A stretch of 64,000 nt of DNA from Cellulomonas sp. 73-145 (GCA_001898185.1 MKTI01000005.1:248001-312000); one strand, 5' to 3'. Positions 17,365 to 26,407 are shown, counted from the stretch's first letter. Notes: generated from the sequence alone by a model not told the origin. Numbers and translations are program-made.

Positions 17365-18408
17365 ATGAGCGACCTCGCGGGCCGGAACGGCAACCGCAAC
17401 CGCCGCGCCACCCTCAAGGACGTCGCGCTCGCCTCCGGGCTCTCCCAGTCGACCACGTCCCGCGCGCTGAGCGGTGAGGGCTACGTCGCCGAGGCTGCCC
17501 GCCAACGGGTCCTCGCCGCGGCCGAGCAGCTCGGCTACGTCCCGCACGCCATGGCCCGCAGCCTGCGTAAGCAGGTCAGCCGGTCGGTCGGCGTGCTCGT
17601 CTCCGACCTCCGCAACCCCTTCTACGCGGACCTCGCGGCCGGCATCGGTGCGCAGGCGCGGGCGCGGGGCTACACGATGATGCTGGTGGCGGACCAGGGG
17701 CTCGAGGAGGAGCAGCTCAGCGCCGCCCAGGCGTTCGTCGGCACCCGCGCCGCGGGGGTCATCGTCACCCCGCTGTCCGCCGCGGTGCCGCAGTACCTGC
17801 TCAGCCAGCAGATCCCCGTGGTGGAGGTCGACCGCCACTTCCTGCCGCAGGCCTGCGACTCCGTCACCATCGACAACGAGACCGTCGCCCGGCGCATCAC
17901 GGAGCACCTGCTGTCGCTCGGCCACCGCAGCATCGGCCTGCTCATCGACGAGACGGCGTGGACCACCGGCGAGGCCCGCATGGCCGGGTACACCCACGCG
18001 TTGGAGGACGCCGGGCTCGAGGTGGACCGCGGCCTGATCATCGCCGCCGGGTCGGACGTGACGGCCGCCCGCGCCGCGGTGGTCGACATGCTGGCCCGGC
18101 GGGTGCGGCCCACCGCGATGTTCGCCGCGAACAACCTCCTGGCGGAGGGCCTGTGGCGCGCGGCCCACGCCCTCGGCCTGCGCATCCCCGAGGACCTGAG
18201 CATCGTCTCGTTCGACGACGCCGAGTGGATGAGCATGGTCGAGCCCGGCATCACGGCGATCGCGCAGGACGCCGTCGCGCTGGGCGAGGCGGCGATGGAC
18301 CAGCTGCTCGACCGCATCGCCGACCCGGACGCCCCGCCGGCGGGCATCGTGCTCGAGGCGCGGATCGTGCCGCGCGGCTCCACGGCGGCGCCGGGCGGGT
18401 CGCACTAG
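17365..18408 (+). CDS. LacI-family transcriptional regulator
   Basis: 347-residue LacI/GalR repressor. The helix-turn-helix with hinge (ATLKDVALASGLSQSTTSRALSGEGYV, about residues 15-41) is followed by LGYVPHAMARSLR and a periplasmic-binding-protein-like effector domain with FAANNLLAEGL and IVSFDDAEW. ATG at 17365 follows GGAGAGGAG. Divergent from the permease operon with two operator-like sites between them; it probably represses the permeases, the binding protein, the GH38-type gene and itself, and is released by an imported sugar. Confidence 0.9.
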   Translation: MSDLAGRNGNRNRRATLKDVALASGLSQSTTSRALSGEGYVAEAARQRVLAAAEQLGYVPHAMARSLRKQVSRSVGVLVSDLRNPFYADLAAGIGAQARARGYTMMLVADQGLEEEQLSAAQAFVGTRAAGVIVTPLSAAVPQYLLSQQIPVVEVDRHFLPQACDSVTIDNETVARRITEHLLSLGHRSIGLLIDETAWTTGEARMAGYTHALEDAGLEVDRGLIIAAGSDVTAARAAVVDMLARRVRPTAMFAANNLLAEGLWRAAHALGLRIPEDLSIVSFDDAEWMSMVEPGITAIAQDAVALGEAAMDQLLDRIADPDAPPAGIVLEARIVPRGSTAAPGGSH

Positions 18409-18443
18409 CGGGCGCACCGCAGTCCGACGGCCTGGACCGTCGA

Positions 18444-18463
18444 TCTGGGATCGTTGCCACAGG
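18444..18463. promoter_or_regulatory. Orphan LacI operator-like site after lacI
   Basis: The stretch around TGGGATCGTTGCCACAGG matches one full arm and the centre of the 17181-17202 operator. It lies 36 nt beyond the lacI stop and about 150 nt before an unknown gene, so it may bring that gene into the regulon. Confidence 0.5.
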
Positions 18464-18616
18464 CTTGAGAACCGCGCGGGCGGTTCGGTGGCGCTCCTGC
18501 GCCGGCACGGCTCCGTCCTGCCGGGCGTGCCGCTGGACATCCCCGTGGCGGCGCGCCGGATGGCAAGGTGAGGACCGACGACGAGGTCCGAGCCGGACGG
18601 CGGGACGGGGGCGGAG

Positions 18617-19135
18617 ATGGGTCTCGAGCAGGACGCGGGCGAGCTCGGTGCGCAGGTCGAGGCGGCCATGGGTGGTGCGCTGCGGTCGGACGTGGTGTGG
18701 CAGCTGTTCAACGCGGTCGCGCACCAGCGAGTGCTGCATGCCACGCTCGTCACGGCGGACGGTCCGGGCAGGGACGTCGTCTCCGGCACGCTCCTGCTGC
18801 TCCTGCGGTCGACCGTCGCCTTCGTCGAGCTCACGGATGCGCCTTGGTCGCGCTCGCCCGGCGCCACGCAGTGGTCCGCCACGGTCGAGCTCCGGCCCCG
18901 GACCACGCTCGCGGCGGTGCGGGTCCGTGGTTTCGAGCTGCTCGGAGGACGGGACAACAGCGTGGCACCGCACCGGCTGTCGGCGACGTCGGTCATCGAG
19001 CTGACCTACCGCGGCTGCCCGCCGTTGACCCTGGAACGGGACCCGGTGTCCGGAGCTCTGGACGACCTCCTGGCCACGCTGCTGACCGACCTGGCGGCAT
19101 CAGCGCCGCCCACGCGGGACGCGGCGAGCTCCTGA
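18617..19135 (+). CDS. Unknown protein, 172 residues
   Basis: I do not recognise this protein. It is soluble, without signal peptide or membrane helix, and mixes helical ends with a central beta-rich region (TLLLLLRSTVAFVELTD, ATVELRPRTTLAAVRVRGFEL). No cysteine pairs or metal-binding cluster is seen. ATG at 18617 is preceded by GGCGGAG. It follows lacI by about 200 nt and has an operator-like sequence in its leader, so it may belong to the mannoside regulon; it is convergent with the GH43 gene. Good codon use and a proper ribosome-binding site make it a believable gene. Confidence 0.6.
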   Translation: MGLEQDAGELGAQVEAAMGGALRSDVVWQLFNAVAHQRVLHATLVTADGPGRDVVSGTLLLLLRSTVAFVELTDAPWSRSPGATQWSATVELRPRTTLAAVRVRGFELLGGRDNSVAPHRLSATSVIELTYRGCPPLTLERDPVSGALDDLLATLLTDLAASAPPTRDAASS

Positions 19136-19191
19136 CCCCGGGTCGTCGGCCATCGGCTGTGGCGCCGCGGGCCGGCCGATCCGAAGCACGG

Positions 19192-20184
19192 TCAGTGGTC
19201 CAGACCCGCGACCGCGACCGTGCCGTCGGGCCGCCACGTCAGGGGCGCCCGATGCAGCGCCCGGTACGTGAACAGCTCGTCCCAGGCGTGGAAGAAGAGG
19301 ACGTCACCGTTCGGCGTCGCGACGACGTCCTGCCCGCCTGGACCGTGCAGGCGACCACCCGAGAGGTCCGTCGAGAGCACGGGCTCCGGCTGCTTGGTGT
19401 AAGGGCCGAGGAGCGAGGTGGCGCGCGCCACCCCGACGGCATACGCGTCGCCCCCGTAGGCGTTGGCCGAGTAGAACAGCGCGTACTCCGCGTCGTGGCG
19501 GACCAGGACGGGTGCCTCCACCACGGACCCCTCCCACGGCAGGCTCTCCTTGATCAGCCTGGTCGCCGGGCCCACCAGCGAGAGGCCGTCCTGGGACAGC
19601 GTGGAGATCTCGATCCACGTGTCCTGGCCGCAGCAGTTGCCGTCCGTCTTCCAGAGCAGGTACCGCGTCCCGTCGGTGTCCTGGAACGTGCTGGGGTCGA
19701 TGGCGCCACCCTCGGCGACCGGACACACGATCGGCCGGTCGCTGGCGGGAGTGAAGTCACCGTCGATCGTCGGGCTGGTGGCCACACCGATGCACTGCCG
19801 GCCGGACGCGGCATCCTGCGCCGCGACGTACATGATCCAGGTCCCGTCCGCGCGTCGGGACACGTCGGGCGCCCAGGTGCGGCCGGGCGTGGCCCAGGCC
19901 GGAAGCGTCGGCAGGGCGTCGCGCCGCTGCACCGTCCAGGTGCTCAGGTCGGTGCTCGATGCGATGCGGACGTTCAGGCCGGACATCCCGGTGGCGAAGG
20001 CGCGCCAGCCGTCAGGAGCCGCGACGACGTCCGGGTCGGGGAAGTCCTCGTCGATCACCGGCGCGAACCTGTCCGCGGACTGCGTCGGAGAGGCGGTGCG
20101 CGAACCGTTCCCGGCGCCCGCGGCACAGCCGGTGACCGCCAGCAGCAGCACACCGAGCGCGACCAACCGGCCGGGCCGCTTCAT
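19192..20184 (-). CDS. GH43-type glycosidase lipoprotein
   Basis: 330-residue, five-bladed-propeller family 43 enzyme, typically a beta-xylosidase, arabinofuranosidase or arabinanase. A lipoprotein signal (lipobox VTGC, Cys20) anchors it outside the membrane. Family residues are visible: DFPDPDVV with the likely catalytic base D50, GGAIDPSTF carrying the pKa-modulating Asp, and VVEAPVLVR with the likely acid Glu. The start at 20184 overlaps the stop of the permease gene (ATGA), so it is the last gene of the transporter operon and probably trims oligosaccharides at the cell surface before uptake. Confidence 0.85.
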   Translation of the reverse strand: MKRPGRLVALGVLLLAVTGCAAGAGNGSRTASPTQSADRFAPVIDEDFPDPDVVAAPDGWRAFATGMSGLNVRIASSTDLSTWTVQRRDALPTLPAWATPGRTWAPDVSRRADGTWIMYVAAQDAASGRQCIGVATSPTIDGDFTPASDRPIVCPVAEGGAIDPSTFQDTDGTRYLLWKTDGNCCGQDTWIEISTLSQDGLSLVGPATRLIKESLPWEGSVVEAPVLVRHDAEYALFYSANAYGGDAYAVGVARATSLLGPYTKQPEPVLSTDLSGGRLHGPGGQDVVATPNGDVLFFHAWDELFTYRALHRAPLTWRPDGTVAVAGLDH

Positions 20185-21071
20185 CCCTTGACCGCCGCAC
20201 CCGTGACGGAGTCCACGATCTGCCGCTGCGCGATGGCGAAGAGCAGCAGCACGGGCACCGACGCGATCACCGCGCCCGCCATCACGATCGCGAAGTGGGT
20301 GCGGTACGCGCCCTGCAGCATGGAGAGGCCCGGCTGCAAGGTCATCCGCTCCGGGGACAGCAGGACGTAGACCGGCCACAGGAAGTCGTTCCAGTTGTTG
20401 AGGAACGACAGCACGGCGAGCGTAGCCAGGGCGGGGCGCGCCAGCGGCAGCACCACCTGCAGGAAGATGCGCAGGTCGCCCGCCCCGTCGATCCGTGCCG
20501 CCTCCTCGATCTCGACGGGGAGACCGACGAAGAACTGGCGCAGGAAGAAGATGCCGAAGGCCCCGGCCGCACCCGGCACGGTGATCGCGAAGATGGTGTC
20601 GAGCCATCCCAGGTTCTGCACGATCAGGTAGTTGGGGATCAGGAACACGACGGGCGGCACCAGCAGGGTCGACACGATGAGCCCGAAGACGACCTTCTTG
20701 CCGGCGAACTCCATCCGCGCCAGGGCATAGGCCCCGAGCGACGCGGTGGCGACGATGAGAACCGTCTGGATCGTCGCCGCGGCGAGCGAGTTCCACAGCC
20801 ACAGCAAGATCGGCTGCTGCCCGCCGGACAGCGTCCGGTACGCGTCCACGGACAAGGGGCTCGGCAGCGAGTACGGGTTGCGGATCGCGTCGGCGTCCGT
20901 CTTGAACGACGTCACCAGCATCCACACGAGCGGAAGAACGATCAGCGCCGCCAGCAGGACCAGCACGACGTACAGAGCCGTGCGGGCGGTGAACCGCCCC
21001 CGGCCCCGCCGAGCCCCGCGTGCTGGTGCGCCGGTACGGCCGCTCGACGCGCTCACGGCAGTGGCACTCAT
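20181..21071 (-). CDS. Sugar ABC transporter permease, MalG type
   Basis: 296-residue CUT1 permease with about six membrane helices; the first is ALYVVLVLLAALIVLPLVWM. The ATPase-contacting EAA-loop is IEEAARIDGAGDLRIFLQVVLP. It overlaps the MalF-type gene upstream and the GH43 gene downstream by ATGA junctions, giving tight coupling. Partner of the binding protein at 22047-23363. Confidence 0.9.
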   Translation of the reverse strand: MSATAVSASSGRTGAPARGARRGRGRFTARTALYVVLVLLAALIVLPLVWMLVTSFKTDADAIRNPYSLPSPLSVDAYRTLSGGQQPILLWLWNSLAAATIQTVLIVATASLGAYALARMEFAGKKVVFGLIVSTLLVPPVVFLIPNYLIVQNLGWLDTIFAITVPGAAGAFGIFFLRQFFVGLPVEIEEAARIDGAGDLRIFLQVVLPLARPALATLAVLSFLNNWNDFLWPVYVLLSPERMTLQPGLSMLQGAYRTHFAIVMAGAVIASVPVLLLFAIAQRQIVDSVTGAAVKG

Positions 21072-22054
21072 CGGACACGCCCCTTCTCGAGCCGCTCACG
21101 CTGGAGCCGGAAGTTGATGAGGCTGACCACGGCCAGGAACGCGAACAGCACGTAGCTCATGGCGGCGGCGGGGGCCATGTTGTTCTGCGACAGCCCCTGG
21201 TCGGCGATGTACATGATCGCGGTGCGCGTCGCGTTGCCCGGGCCACCCTTGGTCAGCAGGTACGACTGGCCGAACATGTTCGCCGAGGCGAGCACCGTCG
21301 TGGTGGTGATGAACAGCATCACCGGGCGCAGACCCGGCAACGTCACCGCGAAGAAGGAGCGCACGGCGCCTGCTCCGTCCAGCGCGGCCGCCTCGTACAG
21401 CTCGGTGTTGATGCCCTTCAGGCCGGCCAGGAAGATCACGGTGTTGAGGCCGGACGTCCACCACAACGTGACACCGACGAGCGCGACCCACACCCACGGC
21501 GTGTCCACCGTCCACGGGATGTCGGCTCTGATGCCCACGGCGTGGGCGAGGTGGTTGAGGATGCCGGACTGGGTGTCGAGCACGTAGCCCCAGACGACGC
21601 CCACCACGGCGACGCCCAGCACGTAGGGCGCGAAGAAGATCGTCCGGAACACGGTGCCGCCACGGATGCGCTGGTTCAGCAGCACGGCCACGAGCAGCGG
21701 CACCACGACCAGGAACGGCACGCTCGCCAGGACGAAGACGCCCGTGGCGCCCATGGACTGCCAGAAGTCGTCGTGGAAGGGCGAGCCCGCAGTGAACAGG
21801 TCCGCGTAGTTGCGCAGGCCGACGAAGTGCTGCACGTCCCGGAACGGGCTCCAGTCCGTCACGCTGATCCACAGCCCGTAGGCAGCAGGTGCAAGCACGA
21901 ACGTGGCGAACAGGGCGAGGAACGGCGCCAGGAACAGGTACGCCACCAGCGTGCGGCGGCGGCGCGCGCGAGCAGTCGCGGTCCGCGGGGCACCGCGCCC
22001 CCCAGCGGTCGTCCGCTGGGGGGCGGCGGTCGCCGCGAGGAGTCGGTCAGGCAC
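21068..22054 (-). CDS. Sugar ABC transporter permease, MalF type
   Basis: 328-residue CUT1 permease; a charged, Arg/Ala-rich N-terminus precedes TLVAYLFLAPFLALFATFVLAP and further helices. The EAA-loop reads LYEAAALDGAGAVRSFFAVTLP. The start is GTG at 22054, overlapping the end of the binding-protein gene by 8 nt. A perfect 13-bp stem-loop is embedded in its first codons (21996-22025). No ATPase gene is in the operon. Confidence 0.9.
   Translation of the reverse strand: MPDRLLAATAAPQRTTAGGRGAPRTATARARRRRTLVAYLFLAPFLALFATFVLAPAAYGLWISVTDWSPFRDVQHFVGLRNYADLFTAGSPFHDDFWQSMGATGVFVLASVPFLVVVPLLVAVLLNQRIRGGTVFRTIFFAPYVLGVAVVGVVWGYVLDTQSGILNHLAHAVGIRADIPWTVDTPWVWVALVGVTLWWTSGLNTVIFLAGLKGINTELYEAAALDGAGAVRSFFAVTLPGLRPVMLFITTTTVLASANMFGQSYLLTKGGPGNATRTAIMYIADQGLSQNNMAPAAAMSYVLFAFLAVVSLINFRLQRERLEKGRVR
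21996..22025 (-). promoter_or_regulatory. Stem-loop inside the start of the MalF-type gene
   Basis: CGCCCCCCAGCGG at 21996-22008 pairs perfectly with CCGCTGGGGGGCG at 22013-22025 across a 4-nt loop. It lies about 22 nt after the binding-protein stop, within codons 10-20 of the next gene. Such hairpins after binding-protein genes commonly lower downstream expression or protect the upstream mRNA. Confidence 0.5.
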
Positions 22055-23363
22055 CGTACTTGGACCGGTTCTGCTGCAGGATCTGGTCGGCCTTCTGCTT
22101 GGCCTCGTCCAGCGCCGCCTGAGGCGTCGCCTTGCCGGTCAGCGCCTCGTTGATCGCGGTCGTGATCAGCGCGTTCGCCTCGTTGATGCCCGGCGAGACC
22201 GTCTCGTAGTGCGCGTAGTCCAACTCGGCGATGAACGCCTTCAGGTTCGGGTACGTCGCAACCAGCGACGGGTCGTTGCGGACCGTGTTGGCCGCGGGCA
22301 GCTCACCGGTCTGCGCCCAGCCGGCCGAGTTGTCGTTCATCCACTTGACGAAGGTCGCGGCCGCTGCAGTCTTGTTGGGGTCCTGGCCCTTGTTGGCGGG
22401 GAACACCCAGTGCGTGGAGCTCGACCAGACCGCCTTCTGCGTGCCGATCTGCGGCACAGCAGCCGCCGTCCAGTCCAGCCCCTTGAACGCGGAGTTGGTG
22501 GTCTGCCACACGCCGTTCCAGTTGAACGCGGTCTGGCCGGCAAGGAGCGCCTTGATGTTGCCGTCCTGGGCGACGTTCGCCGGGCTGTAGCCGTTGTCGA
22601 TCAGGCTCTTCATCCACGTCAGCGCCTGCACGCCGGCCGGGGAGTTGAACGTGGCCTGGCTGACGTCCTTGTTGTACAGGTCACCACCGAACTGCCAGAG
22701 CAGGCTCTCGAACTCGAAGGTCCCGGTGAACACGTACCCGTCGACCCACTCGCCCTGGACCCCCGCGGACTTGAGCGACTTCAGCGCCGCCTCGTAGGAC
22801 GCCTTGTCCGTCGGCACGTCGTTGACCCCGCCCTTGGCGGCCACCGTCTTGTTCACGTAGAGCCCGAGCGGAGTCACGCTCCACGGCACCGCGTACTGCG
22901 CACCCTTGTAGTTGCCCTTGTCGAACACCCCGGGCGGGAAGGAGCTGGCCGAGTACCCCAGGGTGTGGACGATGTCGTCCGCCTTCAGCAGCAGTCCCTG
23001 CGCCGCGTACGTCGCCAGGTCGTCACCGTGCAGCACCGCCACGTCCGGACCCTTGCCTGCCTTGATCGCCAGCGGCAGCTTCGAGGCGATGTCGCCCCAC
23101 TCCTGGGGCACGGCCTTCACCACGATGTTGGGGTGCGCCGCGTTGAACTTGTCGATCATCTGCGGGACCAGGGTCGGCGCGGCGCCGCCCGTCCACCCGT
23201 GCCAGAACGTGATCTCGACCTTGGGGCCGTTGTACCCGCCGTTGCCGGTCACCGCCCCGCCGCCCGGCGCCTTGGCCGAACCGGAGCCGGAACAGGCCGC
23301 CAGCGCGAGGCCGACCACGACCGCGAGCCCAGCTCCCATTCCTCTGGTCACTGACTTCCTCAT
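22047..23363 (-). CDS. Sugar ABC transporter substrate-binding lipoprotein (CUT1)
   Basis: 438-residue family 1 solute-binding protein. The signal peptide ends in a lipobox (LALAAC, Cys24). The mature domain starts VEITFWHGWTGGAAPTLVPQ, as in oligosaccharide-binding proteins, with GPDVAVLHGDDLATYAAQG and FNWNGVWQTTNS further on. ATG at 23363 has AAAGGAGAG upstream. First gene of a four-gene operon (binding protein, two permeases, GH43 lipoprotein), regulated from the operator at 23447-23460. A xylo- or arabino-oligosaccharide ligand is inferred from the GH43 gene. Confidence 0.9.
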   Translation of the reverse strand: MRKSVTRGMGAGLAVVVGLALAACSGSGSAKAPGGGAVTGNGGYNGPKVEITFWHGWTGGAAPTLVPQMIDKFNAAHPNIVVKAVPQEWGDIASKLPLAIKAGKGPDVAVLHGDDLATYAAQGLLLKADDIVHTLGYSASSFPPGVFDKGNYKGAQYAVPWSVTPLGLYVNKTVAAKGGVNDVPTDKASYEAALKSLKSAGVQGEWVDGYVFTGTFEFESLLWQFGGDLYNKDVSQATFNSPAGVQALTWMKSLIDNGYSPANVAQDGNIKALLAGQTAFNWNGVWQTTNSAFKGLDWTAAAVPQIGTQKAVWSSSTHWVFPANKGQDPNKTAAAATFVKWMNDNSAGWAQTGELPAANTVRNDPSLVATYPNLKAFIAELDYAHYETVSPGINEANALITTAINEALTGKATPQAALDEAKQKADQILQQNRSKYGA

Positions 23364-23446
23364 GCGCGCTCTCCTTTGAGTGTGAGTGGCGAGCGACGAC
23401 GGGCATCTGGTCCGTCGACGCACCCGGCCCTTCGGCCCGGCCGAAC

Positions 23447-23460
23447 TTACAGCGCTGGAA
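23447..23460. promoter_or_regulatory. LacI operator, transporter side
   Basis: TTACAGCGCTGGAA is a near-perfect 14-bp palindrome of the form TTnCAGCGCTGnAA, flanked by AACTT and AAGTT outer arms. It lies between the divergent transporter operon and lacI. The same sequence with one change recurs at 24570-24583 before the GH2 gene. Confidence 0.75.
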
Positions 23461-23549
23461 AGTTCGGGTCAACACCCCGCGGCCGCCTGGCGCGTCCCGT
23501 TACGCTGGGCCCGCGCGCTGGTGGCGTGCACCAGCAACGAGGGGGTGCC

Positions 23550-24557
23550 ATGGGTCGCGTGCGGCTGCAGGACGTGGCGGAGCACGCCGGCGTGTCGATG
23601 AAGACCGTCTCGAACGTCGTGCGCAACGCCCCGCACGTGTCCGACCGGATGCGCGCGCGGGTACAGAAGGCGATCGACGAGCTCGACTACCGACCGAACA
23701 TGATGGGCCGCCGCCTGGCCACGGGCCGCACCGGGCTGATCGCCCTGGCCTTCGCCGACATCGGGATCCCCTACTTCGCCGAGCTGTCCCGCGTCGTCTC
23801 CCGCGTCGCGTTGCGACACGGGTACCGCGTCCTGGTCGAGGAGACGGATGCCACGCTCGAGGGCGAGCGAGCGCTGCTCGCCAGCGGTGAGTCCGGCCTC
23901 GTGGACGGGATGATCTTCCAGCCCAGCATCATGGGTTCGAGCGAGATCGCTCGGCACCGGAGCGAGCTGCCCATCGTGCTCCTGGGTGAGACGGCGGCTC
24001 CGCTCACCACCGACCGCGTCATGATCGACAACGTCGCCGCTGCTCAGGATGTCACTCGCGGCGTGCTCGGCAACGGCCGCCGACGCGTCGGCTTCGTCGG
24101 GCACGAGCGGTCGGGGCTGTCCGAGACGTCGCGTCAACGCATCGCCGGGTACCAGCAGGCCCTCGAGGCAGCGGGCCTGACGCCGGACCCGGGGCTCCTC
24201 ATCCCGACCGACGAGATCTCGGCCCTCGGTGCCGTGCGAGCGGTCGGTGCGGCACTCGATGCGGGGATCAAGGTGGACGCGCTGGTGTGTCGAGACGACC
24301 TCGCCGCGCTCGGCGCGCTGCGCGCGCTGCAGGAGCGCGGGATACGCGTCCCTGACGACGTCGCGGTCACGGGCTGGGACGACATCCGGCTCAGCGCCGT
24401 CACGTTCCCCAGCCTCACCACCGTCTCCCCCGACCTGGAAGCCCTCGCCGAGCGGGCCATCACGCTCCTGCTGGAGCGGGTGGACGGCTACGACGGCATG
24501 GGGCGCCACGAGACCGTCCCGTACCAGGTCGTGGTACGCGAGAGCGCACCGGCCTAG
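23550..24557 (+). CDS. LacI-family transcriptional regulator
   Basis: 335-residue LacI/GalR regulator. The DNA-binding region is VRLQDVAEHAGVSMKTVSNV at residues 4-23, with the hinge around DYRPNMMGRRLATG, then the sugar-binding domain (VCRDDLAALGAL, VTGWDDIRLSA). ATG at 23550 follows CGAGGGGG. It is divergent from the CUT1 operon and 35 nt upstream of the GH2 gene; matching operators on both sides indicate that it controls the importer, itself and the GH2 enzyme. Confidence 0.9.
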   Translation: MGRVRLQDVAEHAGVSMKTVSNVVRNAPHVSDRMRARVQKAIDELDYRPNMMGRRLATGRTGLIALAFADIGIPYFAELSRVVSRVALRHGYRVLVEETDATLEGERALLASGESGLVDGMIFQPSIMGSSEIARHRSELPIVLLGETAAPLTTDRVMIDNVAAAQDVTRGVLGNGRRRVGFVGHERSGLSETSRQRIAGYQQALEAAGLTPDPGLLIPTDEISALGAVRAVGAALDAGIKVDALVCRDDLAALGALRALQERGIRVPDDVAVTGWDDIRLSAVTFPSLTTVSPDLEALAERAITLLLERVDGYDGMGRHETVPYQVVVRESAPA

Positions 24558-24569
24558 TTGGGCACGAGT

Positions 24570-24583
24570 TTACAGCGCTAGAA
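24570..24583. promoter_or_regulatory. LacI operator, GH2 side
   Basis: TTACAGCGCTAGAA repeats the 23447-23460 site with one change, and both are followed by a GGGTC. It ends only 9 nt before the GH2 start codon, where a bound repressor would block initiation directly. Confidence 0.7.
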
Positions 24584-24592
24584 CTTTGGGTC

Positions 24593-26407
24593 ATGCTGTC
24601 GGGCGTGATCGACGACGACCCCACACTGCCCCAGGCCTCCGCGCAGGACGGGACCCACCCGCGGCCCCAGTTGCTCCGGGCGCACTGGGTCGACCTGTCC
24701 GGCCCGTGGCGCTTCGCGTTCGACGACGACGACCGGGGTCTGACGGAGCGCTGGTGGGACAGCTGGCCGGCCGTCGACGCCGCGATCGTGGTGCCGTTCC
24801 CGCCGGAGTCGCCGGCCTCGGGCATCGGGGACACCGGTTTCCACCGGGTGGCCTGGTACCGACGCACCCTGACCGCCGACGACCTCGCGGCGACCGGGCG
24901 CAGGTCCGGGGAGAGGCTCAGGCTGCGTTTCGGCGCGGTCGATTTCCGGTGCCGCGTCTGGGTCGACGGCCACCTGGTCGGGACTCACGAGGGCGGGCAC
25001 ACGCCGTTCTCGTTCGACGTGACGGACTCGCTCGACGACGTCGACGAGCACGTCCTGGTCGTTCGCACCGATGACGACCCAGACGACGTGGCTCAGCCCC
25101 GCGGCAAGCAGGACTGGCGCGAGCACGCCCACGTCATCTGGTACAACCGCACGAGCGGGATCTGGCAGCCGGTCTGGCTCGAAGCGGTGCCGGCTGTCGC
25201 GGTCGAGTCCGTGCACTGGTCCACCGACCCCCGCACCGCCAGCATCACCGCCGAACTGCAACTGTCCGCGGCACCGACGTCACCCACCGACGTCCGGATC
25301 GTGCTCAGCCACGCCGGTACAACCTTGGTGGAGGCATCAACGACGACCACCCGGGCTGAGGTACGGCTGGTGCTCACGGTCCCGGCCCTGACCAACGGCC
25401 AGGCCTACGAGGACCTCCTCTGGTCCCCCCGCCATCCCCGCCTGGTCGACGCGCGGATCGACGTCGGGACCGACCACGTCTCCTCGTACCTCGGGATCCG
25501 CACCGCCGAGGTCGCCCGCGGCCACTTCATGCTCAACGACAGGCCCTGCTTCGTGCGGTCCGTCCTCAGCCAGGGCTACTGGCCGGAGAGCCACCTCGCC
25601 GCACCCTCGGCCTCCGCCCTCCGCGCCGAGGTGCAGCTCATCAAGGACCTCGGCTTCAACGCGACCCGAGTGCACCAGAAGTTCGAGGACCCGCGCTTCC
25701 TGTACTGGGCCGACCGCCTGGGACTCCTCGTCTGGGGAGAAGCGCCCGCGAGCTTCGCCTACTCCTCCGTCGCGGTCGAGCGGACGGTCCGAGAGTGGAT
25801 GGACATCATCCGGCGGGACTACTCCCATCCCTCGATCGTCACCTGGGTGCCTCTGAACGAGAGCTGGGGCGTGCAGCACATCGCCCACGACCAGCAGATG
25901 CAGCAGTTCGCCCGCTCCCTCGTCGCCCTGACCAAGGCGCTCGACCCGACGCGCCCCGTCGTGTCCAACGACGGCTGGGAGCAGGTGGACACCGACATCG
26001 TGGCGATCCACGACTACGCTGCCGACGCCGGTGTCCTCGCGGGGCGATACCGGGACCGCGCGGCTGTCGACACGATGATCGGCACGCTGGGCCCCGCGGG
26101 GCGTCCGCTGGTGCTGTCCGGGAACGTCGACGATGCGCCGATCATGCTCACCGAGTTCGGTGGCATCTCCTTCAATCCCGACCACGTCGACGAGGCCTGG
26201 GGTTACTCCGCCGCCACGACGCCGGACGACTTCGCCAAGCACCTCCGGAACGTCGTGGACGCCGTTCGCTCCAGCTCCGTCCTGGCCGGATTCTGCTACA
26301 CCCAGCTGAGCGACACCCTCCAGGAGACCAACGGGCTCGTCGATGCGGAGCGCAACCCCAAACTCCCGCTGAACGAGCTGCGTGCGGCCATCACCGGCGA
26401 GGTCTAG
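24593..26407 (+). CDS. GH2 glycosidase (beta-galactosidase/glucuronidase-like)
   Basis: 604-residue family 2 enzyme: N-terminal sugar-binding sandwich (about 30-200), Ig-like middle (200-300) and barrel. The catalytic pair is visible: VPLNESWG with acid/base E423 and IMLTEFGG with nucleophile E521. No signal peptide, so it acts on imported sugar. Activity could be beta-galactosidase, alpha-arabinopyranosidase or beta-glucuronidase; sequence does not decide. ATG at 24593 lacks a ribosome-binding site and the operator reaches to within 9 nt, so a leaderless mRNA is plausible. The lacI gene is 35 nt upstream. Confidence 0.88.
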   Translation: MLSGVIDDDPTLPQASAQDGTHPRPQLLRAHWVDLSGPWRFAFDDDDRGLTERWWDSWPAVDAAIVVPFPPESPASGIGDTGFHRVAWYRRTLTADDLAATGRRSGERLRLRFGAVDFRCRVWVDGHLVGTHEGGHTPFSFDVTDSLDDVDEHVLVVRTDDDPDDVAQPRGKQDWREHAHVIWYNRTSGIWQPVWLEAVPAVAVESVHWSTDPRTASITAELQLSAAPTSPTDVRIVLSHAGTTLVEASTTTTRAEVRLVLTVPALTNGQAYEDLLWSPRHPRLVDARIDVGTDHVSSYLGIRTAEVARGHFMLNDRPCFVRSVLSQGYWPESHLAAPSASALRAEVQLIKDLGFNATRVHQKFEDPRFLYWADRLGLLVWGEAPASFAYSSVAVERTVREWMDIIRRDYSHPSIVTWVPLNESWGVQHIAHDQQMQQFARSLVALTKALDPTRPVVSNDGWEQVDTDIVAIHDYAADAGVLAGRYRDRAAVDTMIGTLGPAGRPLVLSGNVDDAPIMLTEFGGISFNPDHVDEAWGYSAATTPDDFAKHLRNVVDAVRSSSVLAGFCYTQLSDTLQETNGLVDAERNPKLPLNELRAAITGEV

